Shown piece after piece: positions 33,006 through 43,629 of a DNA stretch of 64,000 nt (positions are counted from its first letter, which is position 1; the number at the start of each line of letters is the position of its first letter). A model generated the notes under the pieces. That model did not search any database. It worked only from the letters and a program-made list of their open reading frames with translations, and had not been told where the DNA came from. The translations under genes were made by a program, and so were the position numbers. The stretch is from the NCBI GenBank assembly GCA_037974335.1, contig CM075760.1, positions 25,703,197 through 25,767,196 of the forward strand. Direction: 5' to 3'. The stretch comes from Prionace glauca. Its lineage: Eukaryota; Chordata; Chondrichthyes; Carcharhiniformes; Carcharhinidae.

Positions 33006-33221
33006 AAATAATGTTTCAGTTTTTTTAATACTATTTATTGTTTCTCGTTCAAGGTGTTGAGATTTTCCAGCATTTTTACAGGAGGAACCAGTAAGGGCAA
33101 CGTAAGTATGAATTGGTGTTGGCCATTGACGGGATTGTTCAACGGGATTTACATTTCTCTCTGCTATTCAAGGTGGCAGGAATATTGAACGACGATTTTC
33201 AGGCTGCTTGTGAGTGTCGGG

Positions 33222-33293
33222 GGTTCCGTGGTGTAATGGCGAGCACTCTGGACTTTGAATCCAGTGATCCGAGTTCAAATCTCGGCGGGACCT
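33222..33293 (+). tRNA. tRNA-Gln(UUG)
   Basis: 72 bases with acceptor GGTTCCG/CGGGACC (one G-T), D-loop GTGTAATGG, anticodon loop CTTTGAA (anticodon TTG) on a CTGGA/TCCAG stem, and T arm CCGAGTTCAAATCTCGG. No intron. Close to vertebrate tRNA-Gln. Confidence 0.93.
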
Positions 33294-33550
33294 TGTTTCC
33301 ATACGCAGATTGTTGATTTGCCGAAGAGTATTTTGTTTAAATGTATTACAAAGCACCGATCGAGAGGACAATTTGTCGGCCAGTTCAATTGGTATGACAA
33401 TGCACAGTGTGATGATCCTCTGTTGCCAGATGCCTGCAATGTCAGTGGTTCTCGTGTTTTTGCTGCTCTTTAACTCCTCTGTTGGAAAATAAAAAGAAGC
33501 AGTTGGTGTCACACAATAACAATTCGACTGGAGTCTGGCAATTATTGAGC

Positions 33551-33570
33551 AAGTGTGTGTGTGTGTGTGT

Positions 33571-33623
<53 letters not shown>

Positions 33624-33625
33624 TG
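33551..33625. repeat. Compound microsatellite (TG)n(GAGAGT)n(GA)n
   Basis: Pure TG run followed by GAGAGT units and a GA run. The long minus-strand frame of Ser/Leu/Thr repeats across it is a by-product. Confidence 0.95.
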
Positions 33626-33639
33626 TGGAGGTGTGTGTG

Positions 33640-34287
33640 CATATGTGATGCCCCCGCATTGCCCCAAATCTTATAAATTGCCGCCCCCCCCCCCCAAACT
33701 TGCCTTAATCTAGTCCACCTCAATAAAATCACTCGTCAATCTCCTTCTCTCCAATAGACAACAATCCCAGCATCAGAAACCAGAAACTTCTGGCTAATTT
33801 GAACTTTTCAAAATAAAACTTACTCCAAAGAAATCCCTCCATCTGTTTTAACGGAAATTTGTCAACGGTAAAAAAAAATCTGTGTATTTTGCTTCTTAAA
33901 ATTAAACATGTTTAGAAGAAATTCTTCAACAGATTTCATCAACTTTTTTGGAAATTATTTTCACCATTCTGAAAAATGTAATGTTTCCATGTTTCTTTTC
34001 GAGAAATTTCCAACTTTTCAAAAGGTAGCTTAAACTTGCTGATCTTTTTTCCCAATACTTTAACGAAAAATTGTCATTTAAAAAAGAAACTTTTTTTTCA
34101 AAAGAAAAGTTTTTTAGTTTTTTTTTTAGTCAGCATTGTTTTTGAAAAATAAGTAGGTAAGGTAAATATCTTCATAGAAGCTGACTGCATTTGGTCAACA
34201 TTTCCCTGAATTGGTCTAAAATCAGTGAAAATATATTTTTCATCCACACAAATATGGACTTTTTGAACTAATGTTACAATAACATAG
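33640..34287. other. AT-rich DNA with homopolymer runs
   Basis: Poly-C at about 33685 and long T/A runs at 34080-34130. No gene seen. Confidence 0.4.
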
Positions 34288-34360
34288 CGAACCAGCCAGG
34301 AGTCGAACCTGGAATCTTCTGATCCGTAGTCAGACGCGTTATCCATTGCGCCACTGACCC
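34288..34360 (-). tRNA. tRNA-Arg(ACG)
   Basis: The minus strand reads GGGTCAGTGGCGCAATGG, then GTCTGACTACGGATCAGA with anticodon ACG, and TCCAGGTTCGACTCCTGG. The acceptor GGGTCAG/CTGGTTC has three G-T pairs, so it is slightly weaker than the vertebrate norm, but arms and invariant bases are intact. Confidence 0.9.
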
Positions 34361-34514
34361 ACGGCGAAAACAGCTGCAGCACTATTTACATATCCGTCGG
34401 AAGCTTCAAAATTAGCGGAAACATGGTCAAAATATATTCGATTTAGTGAGGAAATGTTACAGAATTGAAATTTGCTATTCTCACTCACAGTCATTCCACT
34501 TTGCCTTGAATTGA

Positions 34515-34585
34515 GTTAAGCTGCTGTGCTGGGATTCGAACCCTGGTTCTCAAAGCTTCATTTTCTTCTCTGCGTTATCAGTCCA
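34515..34585 (-). pseudogene. tRNA-like relic
   Basis: The minus strand has a good T arm (CCAGGGTTCGAATCCCAG) and GGACTGATAACGC upstream, but no complete cloverleaf. Identity unclear. Confidence 0.3.
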
Positions 34586-34867
34586 GCGTCAACAGAATGA
34601 CTGGAAACCGCACCCCTCCCGCCAGTGAATCCACTATTGAATATTACCTGAATATAGTATCTTACAATCATATGACACTGGCTCTTACTTGGGCCTCAAA
34701 ATATATTCAGGAAAAGACAAAAGTGCTGAAAATTCATGACAAACTGAGCTGGAAAGAAGATAAACCGATTCTGACTCAGCACACTTGTTATCAGTTCGTT
34801 CAGCGGCTAAAAGAGCAGGTCAGAGGCTGGGAATCCTGCAGGAGTAACTCCCCTCCTGACTCCCAAA

Positions 34868-35150
34868 AAACATCGAACATAGAACAGTCCAACACACTGC
34901 AGGTCATTCGGCTCACGATGTTGTGCTGAGCTTTGTCCGAAACCAAGATCAAGATCAAGTTCAAGCTATCCCACTCCCTATAATTCTAATGTGCTCCATG
35001 TGTCTACCCAATAACCGCACGGAAAGAGCCCAGTCGGACACCCACACCCATCCTGACCCCGCCTGCCATGAGACATCTGGACGGGGCAAGTTCCTTCTGA
35101 TTCCCGCTCCACAGATAGAGCCAGGAATACTGACATCACCCGGCAACGCA
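34868..35150 (-). mobile_element. CR1-type LINE 3' relic
   Basis: Begins with ATAGAACAGTCCAACACACT, the complement of the family-1 tail, then decayed ORF sequence on the minus strand. Confidence 0.55.
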
Positions 35151-35154
35151 ACAG

Positions 35155-36080
35155 AATGTTACAGTTGGACAGAAAGTTGGTTAGACCGCATTTGGAGCAC
35201 TGCGTCCAGTTCTGGTCACCTCACTACCGGAAGGACATGGAGACTCTGGAGAGAGTGCAGAGGAGGTTTATCAGGATGTTGCCTGGTATGGAAGGACTGG
35301 GGTATGGAAGGGCAGCACGGTAGGACAGCGGTCAGCACTGCTGCTTCACAGCAACAGGGTCCTGGGTTCGATTCTCGGCTCGGGTCACTGTCTGTGTGGA
35401 GTTTGCACATTCTCCTCGTGTCTGCGTAGATTTCCTCCGGGTGCTCCGGTTTCCTCCCACAGTCCAAAGATGTGCAGGTTAGGTTGATTGGCCATGCTAA
35501 GAAATTGCCCCTTAGTGTCCAGGGATGCTTAGGTTAGAGGGATTAGTGGGTGTAATATGTAGGGATGTGGGGGTAGGGCCTGGGTGGGATTGTGTTCGGT
35601 GCAGACTCGATGGGCCGAAGGGCCTCTTTCTGCACTGTAGGGTTCTATGATTCTAAGTTATAAGGAAGGATTGAACAAATTGGGGCCGTTTTCCCTTGAA
35701 AGACGGCGACTAAGGGGGGATCTAATAGACGTATATAAGATTATGAAGGGTATAGATAGAGTAAACAGAGGTAAGCTATTTCCTACGATAGAGACACATA
35801 GGACAAGGGGCCATTGGCTGAAGGTGAGGGGGGACAGGTATAACACAGATATTAGAGGGAGATTCTTCACAAGAAGGGTAGTGGGGGTATAGAATGCTCT
35901 GCCAAGTAAGGTGGTGGAGGCAAACACACTAGAGTCATTTGAGAGTAACTTCGACAGGCACATGAGTGGGTTGGAGATGTGTGGATATAGGAGATTGTTT
36001 TAAGTAAGGGTCATTAGCATTGGGGAGTCCCTGGTAAGGTAAATGGATATTTCCTATTTCCTATGTTATGTTCTTATGTT
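35155..36080 (+). mobile_element. CR1-type LINE, split by a SINE
   Basis: Left part reads KLVRPHLEHCVQFWSPHYRK and RVQRRFIRMLPGMEG. Right part (from about 35656) reads LGPFSLERRRLRGDLIDVYK, KVRGDRYNTDIRGRFFTRR and ends TGTTCTTATGTTCTTAT. The SINE at 35305-35655 separates the halves. Confidence 0.8.
35305..35655 (+). mobile_element. tRNA-derived SINE with V-type central domain (HE1-like)
   Basis: Head with GGGCAGCACGGTAGGACAGC and B-box GGGTTCGATTC, middle TTTCCTCCGGGTGCTCCGGT, 3' end GGGCCGAAGGGCCTCTTTCT and TGATTCTA. It sits inside a CR1 copy. Confidence 0.85.
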
Positions 36081-36159
36081 CTTATATGGTACCATAAATT
36101 TTTTTTTTTCCTTTTCATTCACAGGTTTTAAATCGGTCCGCCTTGTGTCCAATGAGGGG

Positions 36160-36585
36160 CATACACGCAATGGGTTGTACTTGGGCTGCTCTTGGTTGTT
36201 CGAGATTGACCTAGTGCTTCATGTCATTAGCGTGTGACTAAACTGGACCAGATACTGGGCAAGACGACAGCTCAGTGACTATCACTGATTTCTGTGCAGA
36301 CACATGGATTTGGGCCAGTGTCTGTGGGAGTTTGTGCATTCCCCCTGTGCTTGAGTGGGTTTTCTCCAGGTGCTCCGGTTTCCTCCCACACCCCAAAGAT
36401 GTGCTGTTAGGCTGACTGGCAGTAATAAATTGTCCGTAAATCAGTTTCCCTCAATCTGGATGGCCATAAAACATTAGATAAGGGTCGTGGGTGGAGAGGG
36501 GGACTGGTGGTGTTGAGATGGCTGCGTGGGCTCGTTGGGCCGAAGGGCCTGTTTCCCGGGCTGTTTTTGTTCTTTGTTCTTTTAT
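36160..36585 (+). mobile_element. SINE with unusual head (copy 3)
   Basis: Older copy of the family at 25.8 and 27.6 kb. Head GGGCTGCTCTTGGTTGTTCG, middle GGTGCTCCGGTTTCCTCCC, end GGGCCGAAGGGCCTGTTTCC and TTGTTCTTTGTTC. Confidence 0.7.
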
Positions 36586-36589
36586 CAGT

Positions 36590-36955
36590 TTAGGCAGCAA
36601 ATTCTAGACACCCACCATCACTTGAACGAGAACCTTCTTCCTAATGCCCCCTCTAATCCTTCCACCAATCACTTTATATCTGTGCAGCCCCCACTAACCC
36701 CTCTCCCACCTTGCCATCCCCACCCACCCACAATAAGTGACCTCTCTCTGCTCAGGGGAAACTGGCCTTTTCTGTCCACCCTGTCTTGGCTCCCTCATAA
36801 TTTTGGACACTTCAGTTCGATCCCCCTCAGCCTCCTCTGCTCTGGGGAAACAAACCTTGTCAATCCAATCTTTCCTCATCACCACAATTCCCCAGCCCTG
36901 GCAAGACTGTTGTAAATCCAAATGGTTATCCAATCCGACTAAACTGTCCATTTAA
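36590..36955 (-). mobile_element. Old CR1-type LINE relic
   Basis: The minus strand resembles the late ORF and 3' end of CR1 (CCTCTGCTCTGGGGAAACA on the + strand is typical). Decayed. Confidence 0.45.
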
Positions 36956-36969
36956 CATTGTCCCATCGC

Positions 36970-37295
36970 CAACTGTGAACAACCACCAGATACTGGCACC
37001 ACTGTGGCACACTGGTTGGCACTGCTGCCTCAAAGGGACTTGGTTCAATTCTAGCCTCGTCTGACTGTGTGGAGTTTGCATGTTCTCCCCATGTCTGTGT
37101 GGGTTTTCTCTGGGTCCTCCGGTTTCCTCCCACTGTTTAAAGATGTGCGGGAGAGGTTGATTGGTCATGCTTTAGTGACAGGGGGAGTTGCAGGGTAAAT
37201 GTGTGGGATACGGGGACAGGGCATGGATGGGATTGTGGTTAGTGCAGACTTGATGGACTGAATGGCCTCCCCCTGTACTGTAGGGATTTTACATA
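36970..37295 (+). mobile_element. tRNA-derived SINE (HE1-like)
   Basis: Head TGTGGCACACTGGTTGGCAC, B-box-like GGTTCAATTC, middle GTTTGCATGTTCTCCCCATG, end GATGGACTGAATGGCCTCC. Complete but aged. Confidence 0.8.
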
Positions 37296-37524
37296 CAAAT
37301 GAGAAACAGAGACTTTGCAAATGTTGGGGTACTTATTCAGAAAACAATGGGATATTTGTTGACATGTTCAGGTAAATCTCAATGATGGTCATTGTCCAGA
37401 TCTACATTAAAACAATGGTGCAGTCCAAGATTAAAAGTCATTTATCCTGAAATTGGACATTGCCACTGACTCCCAATATAACCGAGAGATGTAAACTCAC
37501 ACCACACCCTGATGTGGCGATAGG

Positions 37525-37912
37525 GACTCCTCTCAGTTATTACAATCTGGGCCTTGTGTCAGTAATCTCTGTCCTAAGCCTCTCTCAGTTATTACAATCT
37601 GTGCCTTGTATCAGTAATCTCTGTCCTAAGCCTCCCTCAGTTATTACAATCTAGGCCTTGTATCAGTAATCTTTGTCCTAAGCCTCCCTCAGTTATTACA
37701 ATCTGGGCCTTGTATCAGTAATCTCTGCCCTAAACCTCCCTCAGTTATTACAATCTGGGCCTTGTATCAGTAATCTCTGTCCTAAGCCGCTCTCAATTAT
37801 TACAATCTGGGCCTTGTATCAGTAATCTCTGCCCTAAACCTCCTTCAGTTATTACAATCTGGGCCTTGTATCAGTAATCTCTGCCCTAAATCTCTCTCAG
37901 TTATTACAATCC
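37525..37912. repeat. Minisatellite, 52-bp unit, about 7 copies
   Basis: Repeated CTCAGTTATTACAATCTG and CTTGTATCAGTAATCTCTG with spacing 52 (for example 37534 and 37586). Units vary at a few sites. Confidence 0.93.
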
Positions 37913-37914
37913 CG

Positions 37915-38140
37915 ACCTTAAGAAGAGGACACAGAAATTTAATATAATTGACAACAGAATTGAAGAGGGTGATAAGGAGATTTTTTTACACAACAATATG
38001 ATCTAGAATGCACAACCTGACATGTGCTAGAAGCAGGTATAATAGTAACTTTAAAAGAAAATTGGATTAATATTGATGGAGTTATGGTGAATTGGATTAA
38101 TTAGATAGTTCACTCATCTTTTTGACATTTTGAATGTTTC
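37915..38140 (+). mobile_element. Old LINE relic
   Basis: FFTQ-like and SNFKRKLD-like remains typical of CR1 3' ORF ends. Confidence 0.4.
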
Positions 38141-38649
38141 TCCTCTACGGTTTTAAGATTTGATCTTTTCAGTTACAACGTGTCTGAAACAGAAGATTAA
38201 ACCATTGGGTTTGATGAGCTGTCAGATCTGTTTCCTATGTGTCTGTGTAACTTGAGAACTGCAGATAACCATGAGAAAGAACTGATTATTTTCAGTTCTT
38301 CTAACATATATACCTCAGATATCAGAAATCTCAGGAGATCCTCATGCCCTCATTATTCTCGCCACGAATATAACAGCTCTCAGTCAGGTTGAGTCAGTCA
38401 CATATGTCTCTGCTATGATGTTTCCACTTCTATTTTATCACTCACTTCCCAGTGACACTCACCATAACACCGATACTTTAAAATATCATTGCTCCCTTAC
38501 ATCTTGTCCTCCTATTGTAATCGATTGTTTGTTGGGCCTCGTCTCCCTTAAGATCAGATTACCTGCAGTTCAAATGACCTCAGAGACACTGAAACTGACT
38601 TTGTGATTATTATTATACCAGACTCCAGTCAGCCCCAGGAGCTGCAGTT
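38141..38649. other. No gene recognised
   Basis: Unique AT-rich sequence; no supported frame. Confidence 0.35.
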
Positions 38650-38803
38650 GTAAAATACAGTAAGAAGTCTCACCACACCAGGTTTAAGTCCAAACAGTTC
38701 ATTTGATAGTAAAGCTTGTGGGATTACTATCAAATAAACTGGTTGAACTTCAACCTGGTGTCGTGAGACTTCTTACTGTGTTCACCCCAGTCCATCTCTA
38801 TGT
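38650..38803 (-). mobile_element. Penelope-like terminal repeats as imperfect hairpin (third copy)
   Basis: CAGTAAGAAGTCTCACCACA... and its near reverse complement ending TGAGACTTCTTACTG flank a short centre (near 38710-38722), with the head TGTTCACCCCAGTCCA at the right. Older than the copies at 4.8 and 27.8 kb. Confidence 0.65.
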
Positions 38804-38828
38804 CAAGACTAAAATCTCATTTTATCAT

Positions 38829-38990
38829 AAAAATGAAATACTGCAGATGCTGGAATCTGAAACAAAAGCACAAAATGCTGGAAAATCTCAGCAGGTCTGA
38901 CAGCTTCTGTGGAGAAAGAATAGAATCAATGTCTCGAGTCTGGATGACCCTTTATCAGAGCTCTTATGAAGTGTCATCCAGACTTGAAAT
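38829..38990 (+). repeat. Unclassified interspersed repeat
   Basis: TACTGCAGATGCTGGAATCT, AAATGCTGGAAAATCTCAGC and CATCCAGACTTGAAA. Related to 4255-4350 and 55083-55160. Class unknown. Confidence 0.5.
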
Positions 38991-39779
38991 GGCTCTATTC
39001 TCGAACCATTTTATCAATAGGTTTTGTGTTCTTAGTTTCCAAATGGTAGGTAAGAGACCTGTCTGGTACCCACTCGAGCTCTGATTTTTCACTGGCCATG
39101 ATGGGGTAAGATAATAACCATTCGGATCTACTCTCAAAGGGTCCACTTTTCAGTCCTGTGCAACTTGGAGTATACTGTCACTTCACTGACTATCGGGTCA
39201 CAAATCAGTCACAGTTTTAAATCACAAATTTAAGATAAATTAATTTAAACAATGCCTGAGAATGCTTCTTAATTCCTTAATCAACTACCTACCACTGTTT
39301 GTTGATTGGTCAGACCCCCTTTTTTACAGAGTCGGGTATCTCAGCCACTGAACACCAGCCGGTCCTGGGATAAGTTTAATTCCAACTCATTCCGAGTAAA
39401 TATTCTCACCAGGTCGTCTGTCAGGGCCCTGCTAAACAGCTTTAATGCTCCGTAATTGCAGAAACTGAGCTGTCACAGGAATGTGATCAAGATAGTCCAG
39501 TCCCATAATGCCTCACATTCAATCTGCAGTCCTTCAATTATAACAGAATATGTGTCTGTATGTAGCCGCCTCGGCCACGGTCAACCCCAACACTGCCTTC
39601 TTGAACTGCTACAATGCCTGTAAATACACCCACAGTGCTATTGGAGTGATTTCCAGTTACACATTCCAGACTTTCACTAACTGTTGGTGGATACCAGATT
39701 GATATATTCCATTCATCCACACCCAAGGTCAGTTATCCCAATTTCATTATTGTCCAGGACAATATATTCACAATATCTT
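38991..39779. other. No gene recognised
   Basis: Unique sequence without supported features. Confidence 0.35.
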
Positions 39780-41275
39780 TAAAACCCATCAACCCGCTTC
39801 TTAAAAATATTTAGCGAGGCAGCCTCCACCACTTCAACGGGCAGAGAATTCCAGAGATTCACCACCCTTTGAGTGAAGAATTTCCTCCTCAACTCCATTC
39901 TAAACCGCCTCCCCTTTATCTTGAGGCTGTGCCCCCTAGTCCTACTGTCTTTTTTGAGCGGGAAGAGTCTCTCCACCTCTATCCTATCCATCCCATTCAT
40001 CATCTTATACGTCTCAATGAGATCTCCCCTCATTCTTCTAAACTCTAACGAGTACAAGCCTAGTTTATTCAGCCTCTCCTCATAGCTCAATCCCCTCAAC
40101 TCTGGTATCAGCCTAGTAAACCTCCTCTGCACTCCCTCCAGGGCTAAAATATCCTTGCGCAGGTGCGGCGCCCAAAACTGCACAAAGTACTCCAGCTGCG
40201 GCCTCACCAATGCCCTATACAGCTGCAGCAAGACCTCCCTACTTTTATATTCAATCCCCCTCACTATGAAGGCCAGCATCCCATTCGCTTTCCTGACCAC
40301 CTGCTGCACCTGCAAGCTGGGTTTTTGCAACTCATGCACAAGGACCCCGAGGTCCCTCTGCACCGTCGCCTGCTGCAGTTTTTCGCCATTCCTACCATTC
40401 CTCCTACCAAAGTGGACCACCTCACACTTGCCAACATTAAATTCCATTTGCCATTTCCTGGCCCATTCGCCCAGCCTATATAGATCCTACTGCAGACTCT
40501 CTACACCCTCCGCACAATTTGCCTTTCCCCCAATCTTGGTGTCATCAGCAAATTTCGACACCCTGCACTCGGTTCCCTCCTCCAGATCATCTATACAAAT
40601 GGTAAGTAGCTGAGGCCCCAGCACCGACCCCTGGGGCACCCCACTAGTCATCAACCACCAATCCGAATAGCACCCATTGACCCCCACTCTCTGCCTCCTA
40701 TTTGACAACCAATCCTCTATCCACGCTAACACCCAACCCCCAACTCCATGTCCCCTGACCTTCTGCAATAACCTCTTGTGAGGTACCTTGTCAAACGCCT
40801 TCTGAAAATCCAGAAAGACCACATCCACTGGCTCTCCTCTATCCACTGCCCTAGACACATCCTCATAGAACTCCAGTAAATTTGTCAGACACGACTTCCC
40901 TTTAATGAAACCGTGTTGCGTCCGCCCTATCAAGCAATTCCCCTCAAGATGCCTCGCTATTTCCTCTTTAATGACGGATTCTAACATTTTACCTACCACA
41001 GACGTTAAACTAACCGGCCTATAATTCCCCGCCTTTTGCCTGGCACCCTTCTTAAACAATGGCGTAACATTAGCCGTTTTCCAATCTTCCGGCACTTCCC
41101 CGGAATCCAGCGACGTCTGGAAATAGGGATTTAGGGTTATGGGGAGAGGGCGGGAAGGTGGAACTCAGCCACGACAAATCAGCCATGATCTTATTGAATG
41201 GCGGGGCAGGCTCGAAGGGCTAGATGGCCTACTCCTGCTCCTATTTCTTATGTTCTTATGTAAATACAAATTAAA
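39780..41275 (-). mobile_element. CR1 family-2 LINE with 5' inversion (twin-priming-like)
   Basis: 39780 to about 41120 encodes on the minus strand SGEVPEDWKTANVTPLFKKG, DVVFLDFQKAFDKV, GVPQGSVLGPQL, KFADDTKIGG and QLEYFVQFWAPHLRKD, ending at KKRVDGF. About 41121-41275 is the 3' end of the same family on the + strand (GGGTTATGGGGAGAGGGCGG to TTCTTATGTTCTTATG). A stop codon interrupts the ORF near 40488. In the intact copy at 58.9 kb the VDGF codons are followed within about 15 bp by the sequence that starts the + strand piece here. Confidence 0.85.
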
Positions 41276-41319
41276 CATTGCCATTTGATTTCAGACAGTA
41301 ACATATTCTGTTAGTTTGT

Positions 41320-41690
41320 TCTTTATTGTCAATGTCAGGCTGGGGTTGTTCCCCTTGGAACAAAGGAGGTTGAGGGGAGATTTGAAAGAGGTGGACAAGA
41401 TTCTGACAGATTTAGATAAGGTGGACAAAGAAAATTTTTTCCCATTCACTGATGAGACAAGGACGAGGGGGGACACAGATTTAAGGTTTTGAGTCAGAGA
41501 TGCAGGGGGAGGAATGTGAGGAAGAATATTTTGCTGCAGCGAATGGTATTGATTTGGAACCCGCTCCCTACGAGGGTGGAGGAAGTGGAAACAATCAATT
41601 ACAAAGGAAATCGGATCTGCACCTGGGGGGGTTTCAAATAGAAATACTGACTAAATATCTCTGAACTTCCTAACACCCTGTCACTCTATG
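41320..41690 (+). mobile_element. Old CR1-type LINE relic
   Basis: Reads LGLFPLEQRRLRGDLKE-like pieces, FFPFTDETRTRG-like and a degraded 3' end. Confidence 0.5.
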
Positions 41691-41880
41691 ATTCTTGTTA
41701 AATCCGAAACCAGGCAATCGCAACAAAGCTCAAAGAGCATCAGCCCACTGGAGGCAAAGCCATGAGACCAGCCAGTCCAGCAGAAAGAAACCCTCCCCAT
41801 TGACCAGCTGTGAGAATGAACAAAATGCATTCCTGGATGTAACTGAGAGCTGAAACAGTAACAGCAGAATCCAACCCTGA

Positions 41881-42032
41881 ATATCACTCGTGTACTTGTT
41901 GGTGAATCAGCAGCTGGGATAAAATTCTGAACCCTTTCCATAGACTGAGCTGGTGAACGGTTTCTCCCCAGTGTGAACACACTGATGTCTCAGCAGGTGG
42001 GATAGTTGAGTGAATCCCTCCGCACACTGAGA
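41881..42032 (-). pseudogene. Finger relics after the stop of zinc-finger gene B
   Basis: Beyond the TGA at 42035-42033 the same frame goes on as [20 protein letters not shown] and a last degraded finger (FTSSVYGKG). The stop replaces the first zinc-binding Cys of finger 16 (TGC in the other fingers), so the original protein was about two fingers longer. Confidence 0.75.
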
Positions 42033-43313
42033 TCAGGTGAACGGCCTCTGCCCAGTGTGAATTTGCTTATGTCTCTGCAGATTGGATAACTGATTGAATC
42101 CCTTCCCACACTGAGAGCAAGTGAACGGCCTCTCCCCAGTGTGAACTCGCTGGTGTCTCTGCAGGTGGGATGACCGAATGAATACCTTCCCACATTGAGA
42201 GCAGATGAATGGTCTCTCCCCAGTGTGAATTCGCTGGTGTGCCTTCAATTCGGATAACACAGTGAATCCCTTCCCGCACTGAGAGCAGGTGAATGGCCTC
42301 TCCCCAGTGTGAATTCGCTGGTGTGTCCGCAGACTGGATAACTGTTTGAATCCCTTCCCACACTGAGAGCAGGTGAACGGCCTCTCTCCAGTGTGAACTC
42401 GCTGGTGTCTCTGCAGGCTGGATGAGTCAGTGAATCTCCTCCCACACTGAGAACAGGGGAGTGGCTTCTCCCCAGTGTGAACTCGCTGGTGTGACTGCAG
42501 GTGGGATGACCGAGTGAATCCCTTCCCACACTGACAGCAGATGAATGGTCTCTCCCCAGTGTGAATTCGCTGGTGTGCCTTCAAGTCGGATAACACAGTG
42601 AATCCCTTTCCACACTCACAGCAGGTAAACGGTCTCTCTCCAGTGTGAACTCGCTTATGTGTGCACAGACTGGATAACTGGTTGAATCCCTTCCCACACT
42701 GAGAGCAGGTGAACGGCCTCTCCGCAGTGTGAACTCGCTGGTGTCTCTGGAAGCTGGATGAGTCGGTGAATTTCCTCCCACACTGAGAGCAGGTGAATGG
42801 CCTCTCCCCAGTGTGAATTCGCTGGTGTGTCTGCAGGTGGGATGACCGAGTGAATCTCTTCCCACACTGAGAGCAGACAAATGGTCTCTCCCCACTGTGA
42901 ATTCGCTGGTGTGTCTTCAAGTCGGATAACACAGTGAATCCCTTTCCACACTCACAGCAGGTGAAGGGCTTCTCCCCAGTGTGAATTCGCTGGTGTGTCC
43001 GCAGGTGGGATGACTGAGTGAATCCCTTCCCACATTGACAGCAGGTGAACGGTCTCTCCCCAGTGTGAACTCGCTGATGTGTCCGCAGGTTGGATAACTG
43101 GTTGAATCCCTTCCCACACTGAGAGCAGGTGAACAGCCTCTCTCCAGTGTGAACTCGCTGGTGTCTCTGCAGGTGGGAGAACCAAATGAATCCCTGCCCG
43201 CACTGAGAGCAGGTGAATGGTCTCTCTCCAGTGTGGATACGCCGATGAGCTTCCAGCAGAGATGGGGCTCTGTATCTCTTTCCACAGTCTGCACATTTCC
43301 ATGGTTTCTCCAT
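42033..43313 (-). CDS. Poly-C2H2 zinc-finger protein, 15 fingers (gene B)
   Basis: From [10 protein letters not shown] at 43313 the frame encodes 15 C2H2 fingers with regular HTGERPF linkers and then stops. Predicted nuclear DNA-binding protein; no effector domain precedes the fingers. Fingers 5-8, 9-12 and 13-15 repeat one order of helix types (TVLSDL, TRSSHL, TDSSS, QLSSL), each block about 336 bp, showing internal duplication of a four-finger module. The frame is open upstream to 43379, but MEK matches the start of the paralogues at 2.8 and 57.8 kb. A TTTTACAG acceptor on the minus strand at 43631-43630 fits the shared gene structure. Only the last ~2 fingers are lost, so the gene may still work. 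Confidence 0.85.
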   Translation of the reverse strand: MEKPWKCADCGKRYRAPSLLEAHRRIHTGERPFTCSQCGQGFIWFSHLQRHQRVHTGERLFTCSQCGKGFNQLSNLRTHQRVHTGERPFTCCQCGKGFTQSSHLRTHQRIHTGEKPFTCCECGKGFTVLSDLKTHQRIHSGERPFVCSQCGKRFTRSSHLQTHQRIHTGERPFTCSQCGRKFTDSSSFQRHQRVHTAERPFTCSQCGKGFNQLSSLCTHKRVHTGERPFTCCECGKGFTVLSDLKAHQRIHTGERPFICCQCGKGFTRSSHLQSHQRVHTGEKPLPCSQCGRRFTDSSSLQRHQRVHTGERPFTCSQCGKGFKQLSSLRTHQRIHTGERPFTCSQCGKGFTVLSELKAHQRIHTGERPFICSQCGKVFIRSSHLQRHQRVHTGERPFTCSQCGKGFNQLSNLQRHKQIHTGQRPFT

Positions 43314-43629
43314 GGTGCAGGTGTCCTTGCCTCTCTTTGGGTGGACAATCAGTTGAAGCTTCGTCCACACACACAACACGTGTACAGTCTCTCCCCGCTG
43401 TGAATGGTGTGATATTTATTCAGGCTGTGTAACTGGTTAAAGCTCTTCAGTCAGTGCTCTGGAACACCCTCACTTGAATTTGGCAGTGTGTTGATGCTTT
43501 TCCAATCACACTGATGTTTGAAATCTTTTCAAATCTCCTTCCAGATTCAATGGCTGATGATATTCAGGTCCCGAGGAATATGACTCTGCCAGATCTAGAC
43601 CTCATGTTTGAGATTTCACCCTGTGATTC
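43314..43629 (-). other. 5' UTR of gene B with fossil fingers
   Basis: On the minus strand, just upstream of ATG, it reads [16 protein letters not shown] and CCVCGRSFN then a stop. This is a finger array that no longer belongs to the ORF. The same arrangement lies upstream of the gene at 61.86 kb. Confidence 0.6.

Noticed and set aside
33168-33659. 163-residue minus-strand frame with Ser-Leu and Thr-Leu repeats
   Set aside because: Produced by the TG/GA microsatellite and the tRNA-Gln gene.
37525-37912. CRISPR-like regular repeats
   Set aside because: Direct tandem 52-bp units without spacers in a vertebrate genome: a minisatellite.
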